Assembly (NCBI GenBank): GCA_945878385.1
Contig: CAMCTE010000073.1
Location: forward strand, 1-11,516
Direction: 5' to 3'
DNA from: Azohydromonas lata NBRC 102462
GTDB taxonomy: Bacteria > Pseudomonadota > Gammaproteobacteria > Burkholderiales > Burkholderiaceae_C
DNA length: 11,516 nt
Shown: positions 1 through 6,202 of the stretch, piece by piece
Position numbering within the stretch: the stretch's first letter is position 1
Layout of the letters: each line of letters begins with the position of its first letter
Made by a program: the position numbers and the translations under genes
Notes under the pieces: generated by a model
The model's input: the letters and a program-made list of their open reading frames with translations, nothing else
The model's database searches: none
What the model was told of the DNA's origin: nothing

Positions 1-859
1 CGGCTACACCACCGAAGAGAAGCTGCAGATCGCCAAGACCCACCTCCTGCCGCGCCAGCGCCACGACAGCGGCCTGCCCGAAGGCACGGCGCAGGTGGAC
101 GACGAGGTCCTGGTGCAGTTGATTGAGCGCCACACCCGGGAGGCCGGCGTGAGGCAGCTCGAGCGCAGCCTGGGTGCCCTGATGCGACACGCGGCCTGGG
201 CCTACGCGCAAGACGGCAAGGCGCCCGCTCGGCTTGCCCTGGACGACTTGCCCACCATTTTGGGCACCCCGCGCCATTGCCGTGAGACGGCCATGCGCAC
301 CAGCATGTCGGGCGTGGTGACCGGCCTGGCCTGGACACCCATGGGGGGCGACATCCTGTTCGTGGAGGCCACCCGGGTGCCCGGCAGCAACCGGGTGCTG
401 CTCACAGGGCAGTTGGGCGAAGTGATGCGGGAAAGCGCCCAAGCCGCCTTCACTTTGGTGAAATCCCGCGCGGCCAGCCTGGGCCTGACGCCGCAAGCCT
501 TCGCCGATGTGGATGTCCATGTGCATGTGCCGGCCGGTGCCGTGCCCAAGGACGGCCCCAGCGCCGGTCTGGCGATGTTCCTGGCCCTGGCCTCGGTGTT
601 CACCGGGCGGGCCGTGTCACATGAATTGGCGGTGACGGGGGAAATCAGCCTTCGTGGCTTGGTGCTGCCCGTGGGCGGCATCCGCGACAAGGTGCTGGCC
701 GCGGCCCGCGCGGGGCTCAAGCGGGTACTGCTGCCGGTAGGCAACCGGCAGGATTGGGCCGAAGTACCACCGGCCGTTCAGCAAGCGCTGACGGTTCACT
801 GGGTGGAACAGGTGGACGAGGCCGTGGCTCGGGCACTGGCGCCCGCGAACCTCGATTGA
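1..859 (+). CDS. lon: ATP-dependent Lon protease, C-terminal part (5' end outside window)
   Basis: Lon is a cytosolic ATP-dependent serine protease that degrades misfolded and short-lived regulatory proteins. The frame is open from base 2, with no start in the window, and begins GYTTEEKLQIAKTHLLPRQ, the small alpha-helical domain of the AAA+ module. The proteolytic domain follows, with GDILFVEATRVPG and TGQLGEVMRESAQAA. The catalytic dyad is intact: the serine of PKDGPSAG is codon 560-562 and the lysine of GGIRDKVLAA is codon 689-691. Roughly 285 residues are visible of about 800 usual for LonA. A GTG at 95 is in frame, but coding clearly extends upstream of it, so it is not the start. Many Burkholderiales carry two lon paralogues; which one this is cannot be told from the C-terminus. 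The end looks normal. Family is near certain. Confidence 0.96.
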   Translation, partial: GYTTEEKLQIAKTHLLPRQRHDSGLPEGTAQVDDEVLVQLIERHTREAGVRQLERSLGALMRHAAWAYAQDGKAPARLALDDLPTILGTPRHCRETAMRTSMSGVVTGLAWTPMGGDILFVEATRVPGSNRVLLTGQLGEVMRESAQAAFTLVKSRAASLGLTPQAFADVDVHVHVPAGAVPKDGPSAGLAMFLALASVFTGRAVSHELAVTGEISLRGLVLPVGGIRDKVLAAARAGLKRVLLPVGNRQDWAEVPPAVQQALTVHWVEQVDEAVARALAPANLD

Positions 860-884
860 TGCCGGCCGGACGGCCCTGCCGGGT

Positions 885-1121
885 TCAGCCCTTCAGTGAC
901 GCCTCAAGTTCCTTGCAGGTGGGCGCACAAACCGCCTGCGGCTTGCCCAACAGACGGCGGGTCTTGAGCTGGCTGCGCTGGCGGTGCTTGCCGCACAGGA
1001 AGCACGACATGGTGGTCGAGGAGAAGGGGGAGGAGGTTTCGAAAGGCGAGCCCGGAGCCTTGCTCTTGTAGCGAAGTCCGTTCTCGGCCAGTTTGGTGAC
1101 AGGGGGATTGTTCGCAGCCAT
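885..1121 (-). CDS. Small four-cysteine protein of unknown function (78 aa)
   Basis: I do not recognise a named family. The 78-residue product has a polar N-terminal half beginning MAANNPPVTKL, then a basic cysteine-bearing half with SCFLCGKHRQRSQLKTRR and AVCAPTCKELEASLKG. Four cysteines (C40, C43, C65, C69) form CxxC-x21-CxxxC, a spacing that could bind zinc. The frame stays open upstream to 1433, but that part is low-complexity, arginine-rich and overlaps the opposite-strand hydrolase gene, so I reject it. The ATG at 1121 is favoured because a GACAAT hexamer lies six bases before it, suggesting a leaderless transcript. There is no convincing Shine-Dalgarno sequence. The gene is convergent with lon (25-bp gap) and divergent from the FAA hydrolase. 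The coding call is fairly good; the zinc-binding idea is inference. Confidence 0.72.
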   Translation of the reverse strand: MAANNPPVTKLAENGLRYKSKAPGSPFETSSPFSSTTMSCFLCGKHRQRSQLKTRRLLGKPQAVCAPTCKELEASLKG

Positions 1122-1127
1122 CCGTCT

Positions 1128-1133
1128 ATTGTC
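1128..1133 (-). promoter_or_regulatory. Candidate -10 element, leaderless geometry (four-cysteine protein)
   Basis: On the minus strand the sequence reads CGACAATAGACGGATG. The hexamer GACAAT ends six bases before the ATG, so transcription would start at or next to the A of the start codon. No good -35 is visible; AAGACG about 18 bases upstream is a weak candidate. The case rests mostly on the same spacing recurring at other starts in this window. Confidence 0.45.
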
Positions 1134-1198
1134 GTTGAAATCGAGCCTCTTCGTCTTTGCTAGGAAACACCGATGCCCGGTGGGTGTTGGGGCCGGTC

Positions 1199-1204
1199 CA
1201 CAAT
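1199..1204 (+). promoter_or_regulatory. Candidate -10 element, leaderless geometry (FAA hydrolase)
   Basis: The sequence CACAATCAGCCCATG places CACAAT six bases before the ATG at 1211. It repeats the arrangement found at 1128-1133 and 6191-6196. No clear -35 or Shine-Dalgarno sequence is visible. It also supports 1211 over the in-frame upstream start at 1157. Confidence 0.42.
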
Positions 1205-1210
1205 CAGCCC

Positions 1211-1915
1211 ATGAGCTACCTTTTCCCCCCCGAAGCACCCGTGGCCGTGCCCGTGGCCGGCCGTTCCGAACAATTCCCTGTGCGCCGCGTGTACTGCGTC
1301 GGTCGCAACTACGCCGCGCACGCCCGCGAGATGGGCTTCGACCCCGACCGCGAGCCGCCCTTCTTCTTCTGCAAGCCGGCCAACGCCGTGGTGGTGTGCC
1401 CGCCGGGCCAGGAGGTGGCGGTACCGTACCCAAGCCAGACCCAAAATTTCCACCATGAAATCGAACTGGTGGTGGCCATTGGTGGGCGTGGGCGCGATGT
1501 GCCGGAAGACCGGGCGTTGAATCTGGTGGCCGGTTATGCGGTGGGCCTGGACATGACGCGGCGCGACCTGCAGTTCGCCATGCGCGACAAGGGCCGGCCC
1601 TGGGACATTTCCAAGGCCTTCGACCACTCTGCGCCCATGGGCCCCATCGTGCCGGTGGCGCAGTGCGGGCATGTGGCGCAGGCCGGCATTTGGCTCACGG
1701 TGGATGGGCAGCCGCGCCAAAAGAGCGACATCACCCACCTGATCTGGAGCGTGCCCGAGATCGTCTCCACGCTGTCGCGCTTTTTTGAGTTGGCACCCGG
1801 CGACCTGATCTTCACCGGCACGCCCGAGGGGGTGGGCCCGGTGGTGGCAGGGCAGTTGATGCACGGCGGCATCGACGGCCTGGGTGACCTCAAGGTGCGC
1901 GTGTCCCCGCCTTGA
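1211..1915 (+). CDS. Fumarylacetoacetate hydrolase-family protein (acylpyruvate/fumarylpyruvate hydrolase type)
   Basis: A 234-residue single-domain member of the FAA hydrolase family, which cleaves carbon-carbon bonds of acylpyruvates. It most resembles the FAHD1, YcgM and NagK branch; NagK hydrolyses fumarylpyruvate in gentisate breakdown. Visible signatures are GRNYAAHAREMG near residue 31, holding the His37-Glu40 pair that matches the FAHD1 catalytic dyad. HHEIELVVAIG (Glu83, Glu85) and GLDMTRRDLQ (Asp114) supply the usual metal ligands. DKGRPWDISKAFD and FTGTPEGVG are also family motifs. The start at 1211 matches family length and has CACAAT six bases upstream; the alternative at 1157 adds 18 unconserved residues. 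No gentisate dioxygenase or maleylpyruvate isomerase is adjacent, so the substrate is unproven; oxaloacetate decarboxylase or another acylpyruvase activity is possible. Confidence 0.93.
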   Translation: MSYLFPPEAPVAVPVAGRSEQFPVRRVYCVGRNYAAHAREMGFDPDREPPFFFCKPANAVVVCPPGQEVAVPYPSQTQNFHHEIELVVAIGGRGRDVPEDRALNLVAGYAVGLDMTRRDLQFAMRDKGRPWDISKAFDHSAPMGPIVPVAQCGHVAQAGIWLTVDGQPRQKSDITHLIWSVPEIVSTLSRFFELAPGDLIFTGTPEGVGPVVAGQLMHGGIDGLGDLKVRVSPP

Positions 1916-2073
1916 GGGGACGCAAGCAGACGGTCCTGGCCCGAGCGGCCCCCTTGTCCGGGGGGTGTAGAAAGTCTCCAAGGTGTGAACTAATCAACCC
2001 GTGTTGGGTGTGCATGGGCGGCATGATGTGCCCCGTGCGGACCTGCCGTATGACCCACCCTTAGGAGTTCCCC
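1916..2073. other. Intergenic region upstream of the P460 gene
   Basis: This 158-base gap must hold the end of the FAA hydrolase transcript and the promoter of the haem lipoprotein gene. CCCCC-TTGTCC-GGGGG near 1949-1964 could pair but has no T tract, so I do not call a terminator. I could not identify a convincing promoter. The only clear signal is the ribosome binding site at its end. Confidence 0.4.
2062..2067 (+). promoter_or_regulatory. Ribosome binding site of the P460 lipoprotein gene
   Basis: TAGGAG lies six bases before the ATG at 2074. It is one of few good Shine-Dalgarno sequences in the window, so unlike its neighbours this gene has a conventional leader. It fixes the start directly ahead of the signal peptide. 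Confidence 0.75.
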
Positions 2074-2715
2074 ATGAAGCACCTCAAGATTGCCCTGGCC
2101 GCTGCAGCAGCGGCTGCCGTGTTGGCCGGCTGCGCCAGTGCCCCGCCTGCGCCGCCCACCAAGGACGGCGAACTGGCCATGCCCACCGATTACAAGAGCT
2201 GGCCCCGTTTCCTGCCCACGATCGACCGTGAAGATGTCAAGCAAGTGCGCGACATCTACATGAACCCGCTGTCCACCAAGGTGCAGAAGGGCGAAGCCTT
2301 CCCGCAGGGCTCGCGTTTCGTGATGGAAATCTATGCCGCGGCCGCCAACGCAGACGGCTCGGTCAAGAAGGACGCTGCAGGCCGCCTGGTCAAGGGCAAC
2401 CTGATGCATGTGTATGTGATGGGCAAGGAAGCCAATTGGGGCGGCGATGTGCCCGAAGCCCTGCGCAACGGCAACTGGATCTACTCGGCCTACAAGCCTG
2501 ACGGCTCGGCCAACACGCCCATCGTCAACACCTGCCGCGGTTGCCACACGCCGCTGAAGAAGGACGACTATGTGATCCACCTCGACCGCTACTTCGCCGA
2601 GCGCAAGTCGGCCTTCACGCTGGAGCAGATCCACGCCCAGGCGGCCGTGTCGGGCCAGTTGGCTGATGCGGCTTCGGCGCAAGCCGTGAAGACGCTGGCC
2701 CACGCCGCGCGTTGA
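2074..2715 (+). CDS. Cytochrome P460-family haem lipoprotein
   Basis: A 213-residue exported protein. The N-terminus has K2, H3 and K5, an alanine-rich hydrophobic stretch and the lipobox LAGC, with Cys20 as the lipidated residue. Residue +2 is alanine, which favours the outer membrane by the usual sorting rule. A Pro/Ala linker follows. The body has the cytochrome P460 look: IYMNPLSTKVQKGEAFPQGS then RFVMEIYAAA. The c-type haem motif CRGCH is at residues 154-158 near the C-terminus, as in P460 and cytochrome c'-beta proteins. Characterised P460s oxidise hydroxylamine or handle NO through a lysine-haem cross-link. Lysines at 69, 72 and elsewhere could serve, but I cannot assign one. No hydroxylamine or nitrite genes lie nearby, so NO or redox sensing or detoxification is only a guess. 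It stands alone, with a terminator just downstream. Confidence 0.88.
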   Translation: MKHLKIALAAAAAAAVLAGCASAPPAPPTKDGELAMPTDYKSWPRFLPTIDREDVKQVRDIYMNPLSTKVQKGEAFPQGSRFVMEIYAAAANADGSVKKDAAGRLVKGNLMHVYVMGKEANWGGDVPEALRNGNWIYSAYKPDGSANTPIVNTCRGCHTPLKKDDYVIHLDRYFAERKSAFTLEQIHAQAAVSGQLADAASAQAVKTLAHAAR

Positions 2716-2719
2716 TCAC

Positions 2720-2744
2720 TGTCCGCTGCATCTGGCAGCGGACA
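2720..2744. repeat. Perfect 10-bp hairpin just after the P460 stop codon
   Basis: TGTCCGCTGC (2720-2729) pairs perfectly with GCAGCGGACA (2735-2744) across a 5-base loop, starting 5 bases after the stop codon. It has no T tract of its own on either strand. It sits directly next to the terminator at 2747-2790, so it is probably a 3'-end stabilising stem or part of a tandem termination region. Confidence 0.6.
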
Positions 2745-2746
2745 AG

Positions 2747-2790
2747 AAAAAAAGAGCAGGGCACCGCGCGGTGCACCTGCTCTTTTTCTT
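2747..2790. terminator. Strong bidirectional rho-independent terminator
   Basis: AAAAAGAGCAGG (2749-2760) pairs perfectly with CCTGCTCTTTTT (2776-2787). Between them lies a self-complementary GC-rich 14-mer (2761-2774) plus one unpaired A. The T-run at 2783-2787 serves the plus-strand P460 transcript. The A-run at 2747-2753 reads as a T tract on the minus strand and serves the MORN gene ending at 2825. This fits its place between two convergent genes. Confidence 0.88.
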
Positions 2791-2824
2791 GGTGGGTGGC
2801 GGTGGCGCCACCGACCCAAAACGA

Positions 2825-3895
2825 TCAGTCGTTGTTCAGTGCGCGCACCAAGCGGCCGTCTTCATACAGCCCTTCTTCCACCAGTTGGCCGCGGGCATCG
2901 AACAGCTTGCCCTTGCCCTTGCGCACGCCCGCCGAGAATTCGCCCACATAGCGGCTGCCGGTGGGCAGGGTCAGAATGCCCTGGCCGTTGAATTTGCCAC
3001 CGTTGAACTCGCCCACATAGCGGGTCTTGTCCGGAAGGGTGAGCACGCCTTGGCCGTCGAACTGGTTGGCGCGCATTTGGCCCACATACCGGACACCCGA
3101 GGCAAAGTTGTACACGCCGTGGCCGTTTTGCAGCCCGGCGCGGAACTCGCCTTCGTACCGGTCGCCATTGGGGAAGGTTTGCGTGCCTTGGCCGTGTGGC
3201 AGGCCTTCGGAGAAATCACCCACATAACGCTGTCCGTCGGCGCTCTTGAGGTCGCCCCGGCCGTGGTATTGGCTGTCCTTGAACTGGCCTTCGTAGCGGT
3301 CGCCGTTGGGCAACTGCAATGAACCCTGGCCGTTGTAGAGCGAACGGCTGAACTGGCCTTGGTAGCGCGCCGAGTTGGCCGCCACCAGCATGCCTTCGCC
3401 GGTGTAGAGATCGTCCTTGAATTCGCCCACGAAGCGTTCGCCGGTGGGGCGGGTGAGGCTGCCCTGGCCGCTGTAGCGGCCGGCCACGAATTCACCCACA
3501 TAGACCGCACCATCGGGCAGGTTCATCGTCCCTTGGCCCGTGGCTTGCCCATCAACGAAGTCACCCGTGTAGCGGCGGCCGTCGGAGTAGGTGAGCTCAC
3601 CCTTGCCGCTGGGGCGCTGGCTCACGATGGGGCCGCGGTAGCGGTTGCCGTTGGAAAAACTGATGTCACCAAAGCAGGCGCCTGCAGGGGTGGGCAGTGC
3701 GCGTTGACAGGTCACGCGGCCGCCGTCGTTGGGGGGTGCTGCGGTGGCCGCCGGTGTCTGCGCCCAGCCACCGGCAGGGGCGGCCCCCAGGGCCACCACA
3801 GCCGCGAAGGCCAGAACGGCCCAAACAGCCGAGGGTGCAACGGCAGCCCGCACGGCGGCGTTCGACAGTCTCTTGGCGGAGGAGGGCGCGCTCAT
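2825..3895 (-). CDS. Exported MORN-repeat protein
   Basis: A 356-residue protein with a long N-terminal region and a hydrophobic core (about residues 22-40), likely a signal peptide cut near GGWA-QT (residues 42-47). A cysteine pair (C63, C74) follows, which could form a disulphide outside the cytoplasm. From residue 84 to 336 there are eleven MORN repeats, every one exactly 23 residues, with the core pattern RYxGxFxxGxxxGxGxLxxxxG. A degenerate unit ends the protein (337-356). MORN repeats form an extended beta-structure; in bacteria they occur in exported and membrane-associated proteins whose partners are mostly unknown. No enzymatic domain is attached. Little Shine-Dalgarno support is seen at the ATG (3893-3895), so the start is plausible but not proven. 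The function is unknown. It converges on the P460 gene and is divergent from the hydrolase at 4159. Confidence 0.88.
   Translation of the reverse strand: MSAPSSAKRLSNAAVRAAVAPSAVWAVLAFAAVVALGAAPAGGWAQTPAATAAPPNDGGRVTCQRALPTPAGACFGDISFSNGNRYRGPIVSQRPSGKGELTYSDGRRYTGDFVDGQATGQGTMNLPDGAVYVGEFVAGRYSGQGSLTRPTGERFVGEFKDDLYTGEGMLVAANSARYQGQFSRSLYNGQGSLQLPNGDRYEGQFKDSQYHGRGDLKSADGQRYVGDFSEGLPHGQGTQTFPNGDRYEGEFRAGLQNGHGVYNFASGVRYVGQMRANQFDGQGVLTLPDKTRYVGEFNGGKFNGQGILTLPTGSRYVGEFSAGVRKGKGKLFDARGQLVEEGLYEDGRLVRALNND
2888..3646 (-). repeat. Eleven in-frame 69-bp coding repeats (MORN units)
   Basis: The stretch encodes 11 consecutive 23-residue MORN units with no length variation, so the DNA period is 69 bp. 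The units have diverged in sequence, which points to an old array held by selection rather than a recent expansion. The most regular positions are the Tyr-x-Gly and Gly-x-Gly codons. Confidence 0.85.
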
Positions 3896-4158
3896 GGTGG
3901 TCGGGGGAAATGGACAGTGATGGGCGTGGCGTTGCAGCCCCTACCCAAGGCGCCGTGAGGGTACCACAGGGGCGGGCGCTTGCTCCCGTCCGCGGCACCG
4001 CCAGCCATGCGTGACTTCCCGTATTTCAGCCCCAGAGGCACCGGGGTTCCCCTCGATTGAGGGATGGATGTTCCTCACTGGGGTGGTGACACTCTCCAAC
4101 GAACGGTCGTTCGATTTTCAGCCGTCGTCCCACCCTCTTGTCTACAAGCGAGCCCACC
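3896..4158. other. Divergent intergenic region between MORN and hydrolase genes
   Basis: This 263-bp gap should carry the promoters of both divergent genes. It contains an inverted repeat at 4100-4113 (listed separately) and a small hairpin, CCCTC-GATT-GAGGG, at 4050-4063. I could not identify convincing -35/-10 pairs for either gene, and no conserved small ORF was recognised. Confidence 0.45.
4100..4113. promoter_or_regulatory. Inverted repeat, candidate TetR-type operator
   Basis: CGAACG-GT-CGTTCG is a 6-bp perfect inverted repeat with a 2-base centre, 45 bases before the hydrolase ATG. Its size and sequence style resemble operators of TetR-family repressors, which often contain GAACG/CGTTC half-sites. 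No regulator gene is in the window, so the assignment is inference from sequence style and position. Confidence 0.4.
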
Positions 4159-6168
4159 ATGCCCATGGCCACCCACACCCGACGCCCAGATTCCTGTGCA
4201 GCGCCGCTGCGTCCCGCTGCCCGGCCTGCGGGTCTCTTGATGGCCTGCGCCCTGGCTTGGGGCGTTTGGGCAGCGCCTTGCGGCGCGCAGGCGGCTTCGG
4301 CCGCGCCTGCTTTGTCGGCGGCCGGCAAGTCGCTGACGGCAGCGGTGGTCAAGCCGACCGCGCTGCTCGGGCCGACCGCCTTGCTCAAGCCGACCGCCTT
4401 GCTCGCGCCAAACGCGGTGGTGCCCCGCACCCTGCGACTGTCGGCCCCAGTGACCTTGAACCTGGCGGCACCGGCCAGCCTGCCCACGTTGCCCGGGGGC
4501 GCGAGGGCTGCACGCGCCATCGACGCCACGCTGCTGTCCCCGGTCACTGGCGACACGGTGGCCATCACCGTGTTTGAGCCTGCGGGCCTTGCCGCCGGCC
4601 AAACCTACCCCTTGGTGCTGCACGGGCACGGTTTCGGCCTGTCGCGCCTGTCTTCGCAGGGCATGAACACCGAGACCCCGGGCACCTCCGACCTCAATGT
4701 GTCGCAAGGCGTGGCCGACCTGGTGGCCAACGGCTACGGCGTCATCAGCATCGACCAGCGCGGCCACGGGCAAAGCAGTGGTGCCGTGCGGGTGATGGAC
4801 CCCGATGTGGAAGGCCAGAACCTGATTGCGGTACTGGATTGGGCCGAGGCCAACTTGCCGTGGCTGATGTACCGCCCGAGTGCGGACGGCCGCGACCCGC
4901 GCAATCTGGTGGTGGGCTCGGTGGGCGGCTCCTACGGGGGCATGTACCAGCTGCTTTTGGCCCACATCGACCCCAAGCAGCGCCTGGACGCCATCGTCCC
5001 GGAAATCGCGCCCCACAGCCTGCCTTACAGCCTGGCGCCACAGAACACTCCCAAGACCCTGTGGGCGGTGGCGCTCTTCGGCCTGGGCACCACCGCCGGC
5101 CGCATGACGGGTTCCACCTTCGACCCCTTTGTGCTGCAGGAATTTCCGCAGGCCCTGATCAACAACCGGTTCTCTCAGGGCCTCACCGACTTTGCGGCCT
5201 ATCACAGCACCAGCTACTGGTGCGAAGGGCGGCGTGTGGCCACCAACGGTGCACCCGGCCGTGCCCCGGGTTACGCGCCCACCCTGCGCCCGAAGATCAA
5301 CGCCCTGTTCATCCAGGGTATGCGCGACACCCTTTTCAACCTGAACAACGCGGTGGCCAATCACCATTGCCTGGCCGCGCGCGGCGGTGACGTGCGGCTC
5401 ATCACCACGCAGGTGGGTCACAACACCATCCCCGTGGTGCCTGATGTGGACGCCCTGCGCTTCCAGGACCCGCAGGACATCACCCGCGGCCAGTGTGGGC
5501 GCATCACCACCTTGCAGGCGCGGCGCGCCTTTTTGGATGAGCACCTCAAGGGCGTGAAGGGGGCGGCCGAAGAGGTTCCGCGCCAGGTGTGCGTGTCACT
5601 CACCGCCAACGACGCCGTGCTGCTGCCACCTTCGGCCGTGTCGCAGCCCACGGTGCGCCTGGAAGTGCCGCCCACGGCCGTCACCGCCGGTGTGGGTGGC
5701 CCGGCGGTGGTGGTGCCCCTGGGTGATGCGGTGGGCGCCGCGGGCCGCGTGCTGGCCGGCATTCCCACCGTCGACCTCACCCTGGTGGCCAACGGGCCAT
5801 CTGTGCCGCCTTCCATCCCGGCGCAAAGCATCCCGGGCGTGCTCACCACCCCGGAAATCAATCTCAGCGCCAACCGGCCCATCGTCTTCGTGGGCGTGGG
5901 CGTGATGCACAACGACGGGCAGGTGGAACTGGTGGACAACCAGATCACGCCGCTGCGTGGCCTGGGCCGCCACCTGCTGCCCCTGGCGGGCGTGGGCCAG
6001 CGCTTGGCCAACGGGCAGCGCCTGGCGCTGCTGGTGTACGGTGCGCACGAGCAGTTCCTGCTCAATGGCAGCGTGGCACTGCAACCGACCGCCACCACCG
6101 TGCAAGCACTGATGGTGCGGGGTACGGTGACGATGCCGCTGCACGAGGCCAACCTGCCCACGCCCTGA
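4159..6168 (+). CDS. Exported alpha/beta hydrolase, X-Pro dipeptidyl-peptidase (S15)/CocE type
   Basis: A 669-residue exported serine hydrolase. The N-terminus is basic with the core AGLLMACALAWGVWAA and likely cleavage after AQA (residue 45). A low-complexity linker follows, including six-residue PTALLx repeats (65-88). The alpha/beta-hydrolase domain shows the oxyanion motif HGHGFG (155-160), SIDQRGHGQSSG, and the nucleophile in VGGSYGGMYQ (Ser258). IQGMRDTLF gives Asp390 and TQVGHNTIP gives His421, completing a triad in the right order. From about residue 470 a beta-rich C-terminal region resembles the jelly-roll domain of S15/CocE enzymes. Peptide, ester or another acyl substrate is possible; the substrate cannot be read from sequence. 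The ATG at 4159 is chosen (4165 is a near alternative; a TTG at 4138 has little support). It may be co-transcribed with the gene at 6203, 34 bases downstream. Confidence 0.87.
   Translation: MPMATHTRRPDSCAAPLRPAARPAGLLMACALAWGVWAAPCGAQAASAAPALSAAGKSLTAAVVKPTALLGPTALLKPTALLAPNAVVPRTLRLSAPVTLNLAAPASLPTLPGGARAARAIDATLLSPVTGDTVAITVFEPAGLAAGQTYPLVLHGHGFGLSRLSSQGMNTETPGTSDLNVSQGVADLVANGYGVISIDQRGHGQSSGAVRVMDPDVEGQNLIAVLDWAEANLPWLMYRPSADGRDPRNLVVGSVGGSYGGMYQLLLAHIDPKQRLDAIVPEIAPHSLPYSLAPQNTPKTLWAVALFGLGTTAGRMTGSTFDPFVLQEFPQALINNRFSQGLTDFAAYHSTSYWCEGRRVATNGAPGRAPGYAPTLRPKINALFIQGMRDTLFNLNNAVANHHCLAARGGDVRLITTQVGHNTIPVVPDVDALRFQDPQDITRGQCGRITTLQARRAFLDEHLKGVKGAAEEVPRQVCVSLTANDAVLLPPSAVSQPTVRLEVPPTAVTAGVGGPAVVVPLGDAVGAAGRVLAGIPTVDLTLVANGPSVPPSIPAQSIPGVLTTPEINLSANRPIVFVGVGVMHNDGQVELVDNQITPLRGLGRHLLPLAGVGQRLANGQRLALLVYGAHEQFLLNGSVALQPTATTVQALMVRGTVTMPLHEANLPTP
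4351..4422 (+). repeat. 18-bp tandem repeats encoding PTALLx linker
   Basis: Four 18-bp units (4351, 4369, 4387, 4405) encode KPTALL, GPTALL, KPTALL and the degenerate APNAVV. The first three share nearly identical DNA, so they look like a fairly recent slippage or duplication. They sit between the signal peptide and the catalytic domain, a position that tolerates length change. Copy number may vary among relatives. Confidence 0.8.
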
Positions 6169-6190
6169 AGACCGCAGGGGCCGGCCGCGC

Positions 6191-6196
6191 GACAAT
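6191..6196 (+). promoter_or_regulatory. Candidate -10 element, leaderless geometry (M14-type enzyme)
   Basis: CGACAATGCCGGCATG places GACAAT six bases before the ATG at 6203, the same heptamer and spacing as at the four-cysteine gene on the other strand. The -35 region is weak (GAAGAC at 6167-6172 with an 18-base spacer). If used, this gene has its own promoter despite lying close behind the hydrolase. Confidence 0.45.
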
Positions 6197-6202
6197 GCCG
6201 GC

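Noticed and set aside
1122..1433. N-terminal extension of the four-cysteine protein to 182 residues
   Set aside because: The extra part is Arg/Pro-rich and antisense to the FAA hydrolase active-site region; the ATG at 1121 has its own promoter-like hexamer.
2888..3646. Regular 69-bp repeats as a possible CRISPR or satellite array
   Set aside because: The period is in frame, the units have diverged, and the translation gives perfect 23-residue MORN units, so this is coding repetition.
4075..5544. 489-codon ORF on the minus strand
   Set aside because: It lies antisense to the exported hydrolase, whose signal peptide and full catalytic triad are clear. Its translation is His/Arg/Gly-rich low-complexity sequence typical of the opposite strand of GC-rich genes.
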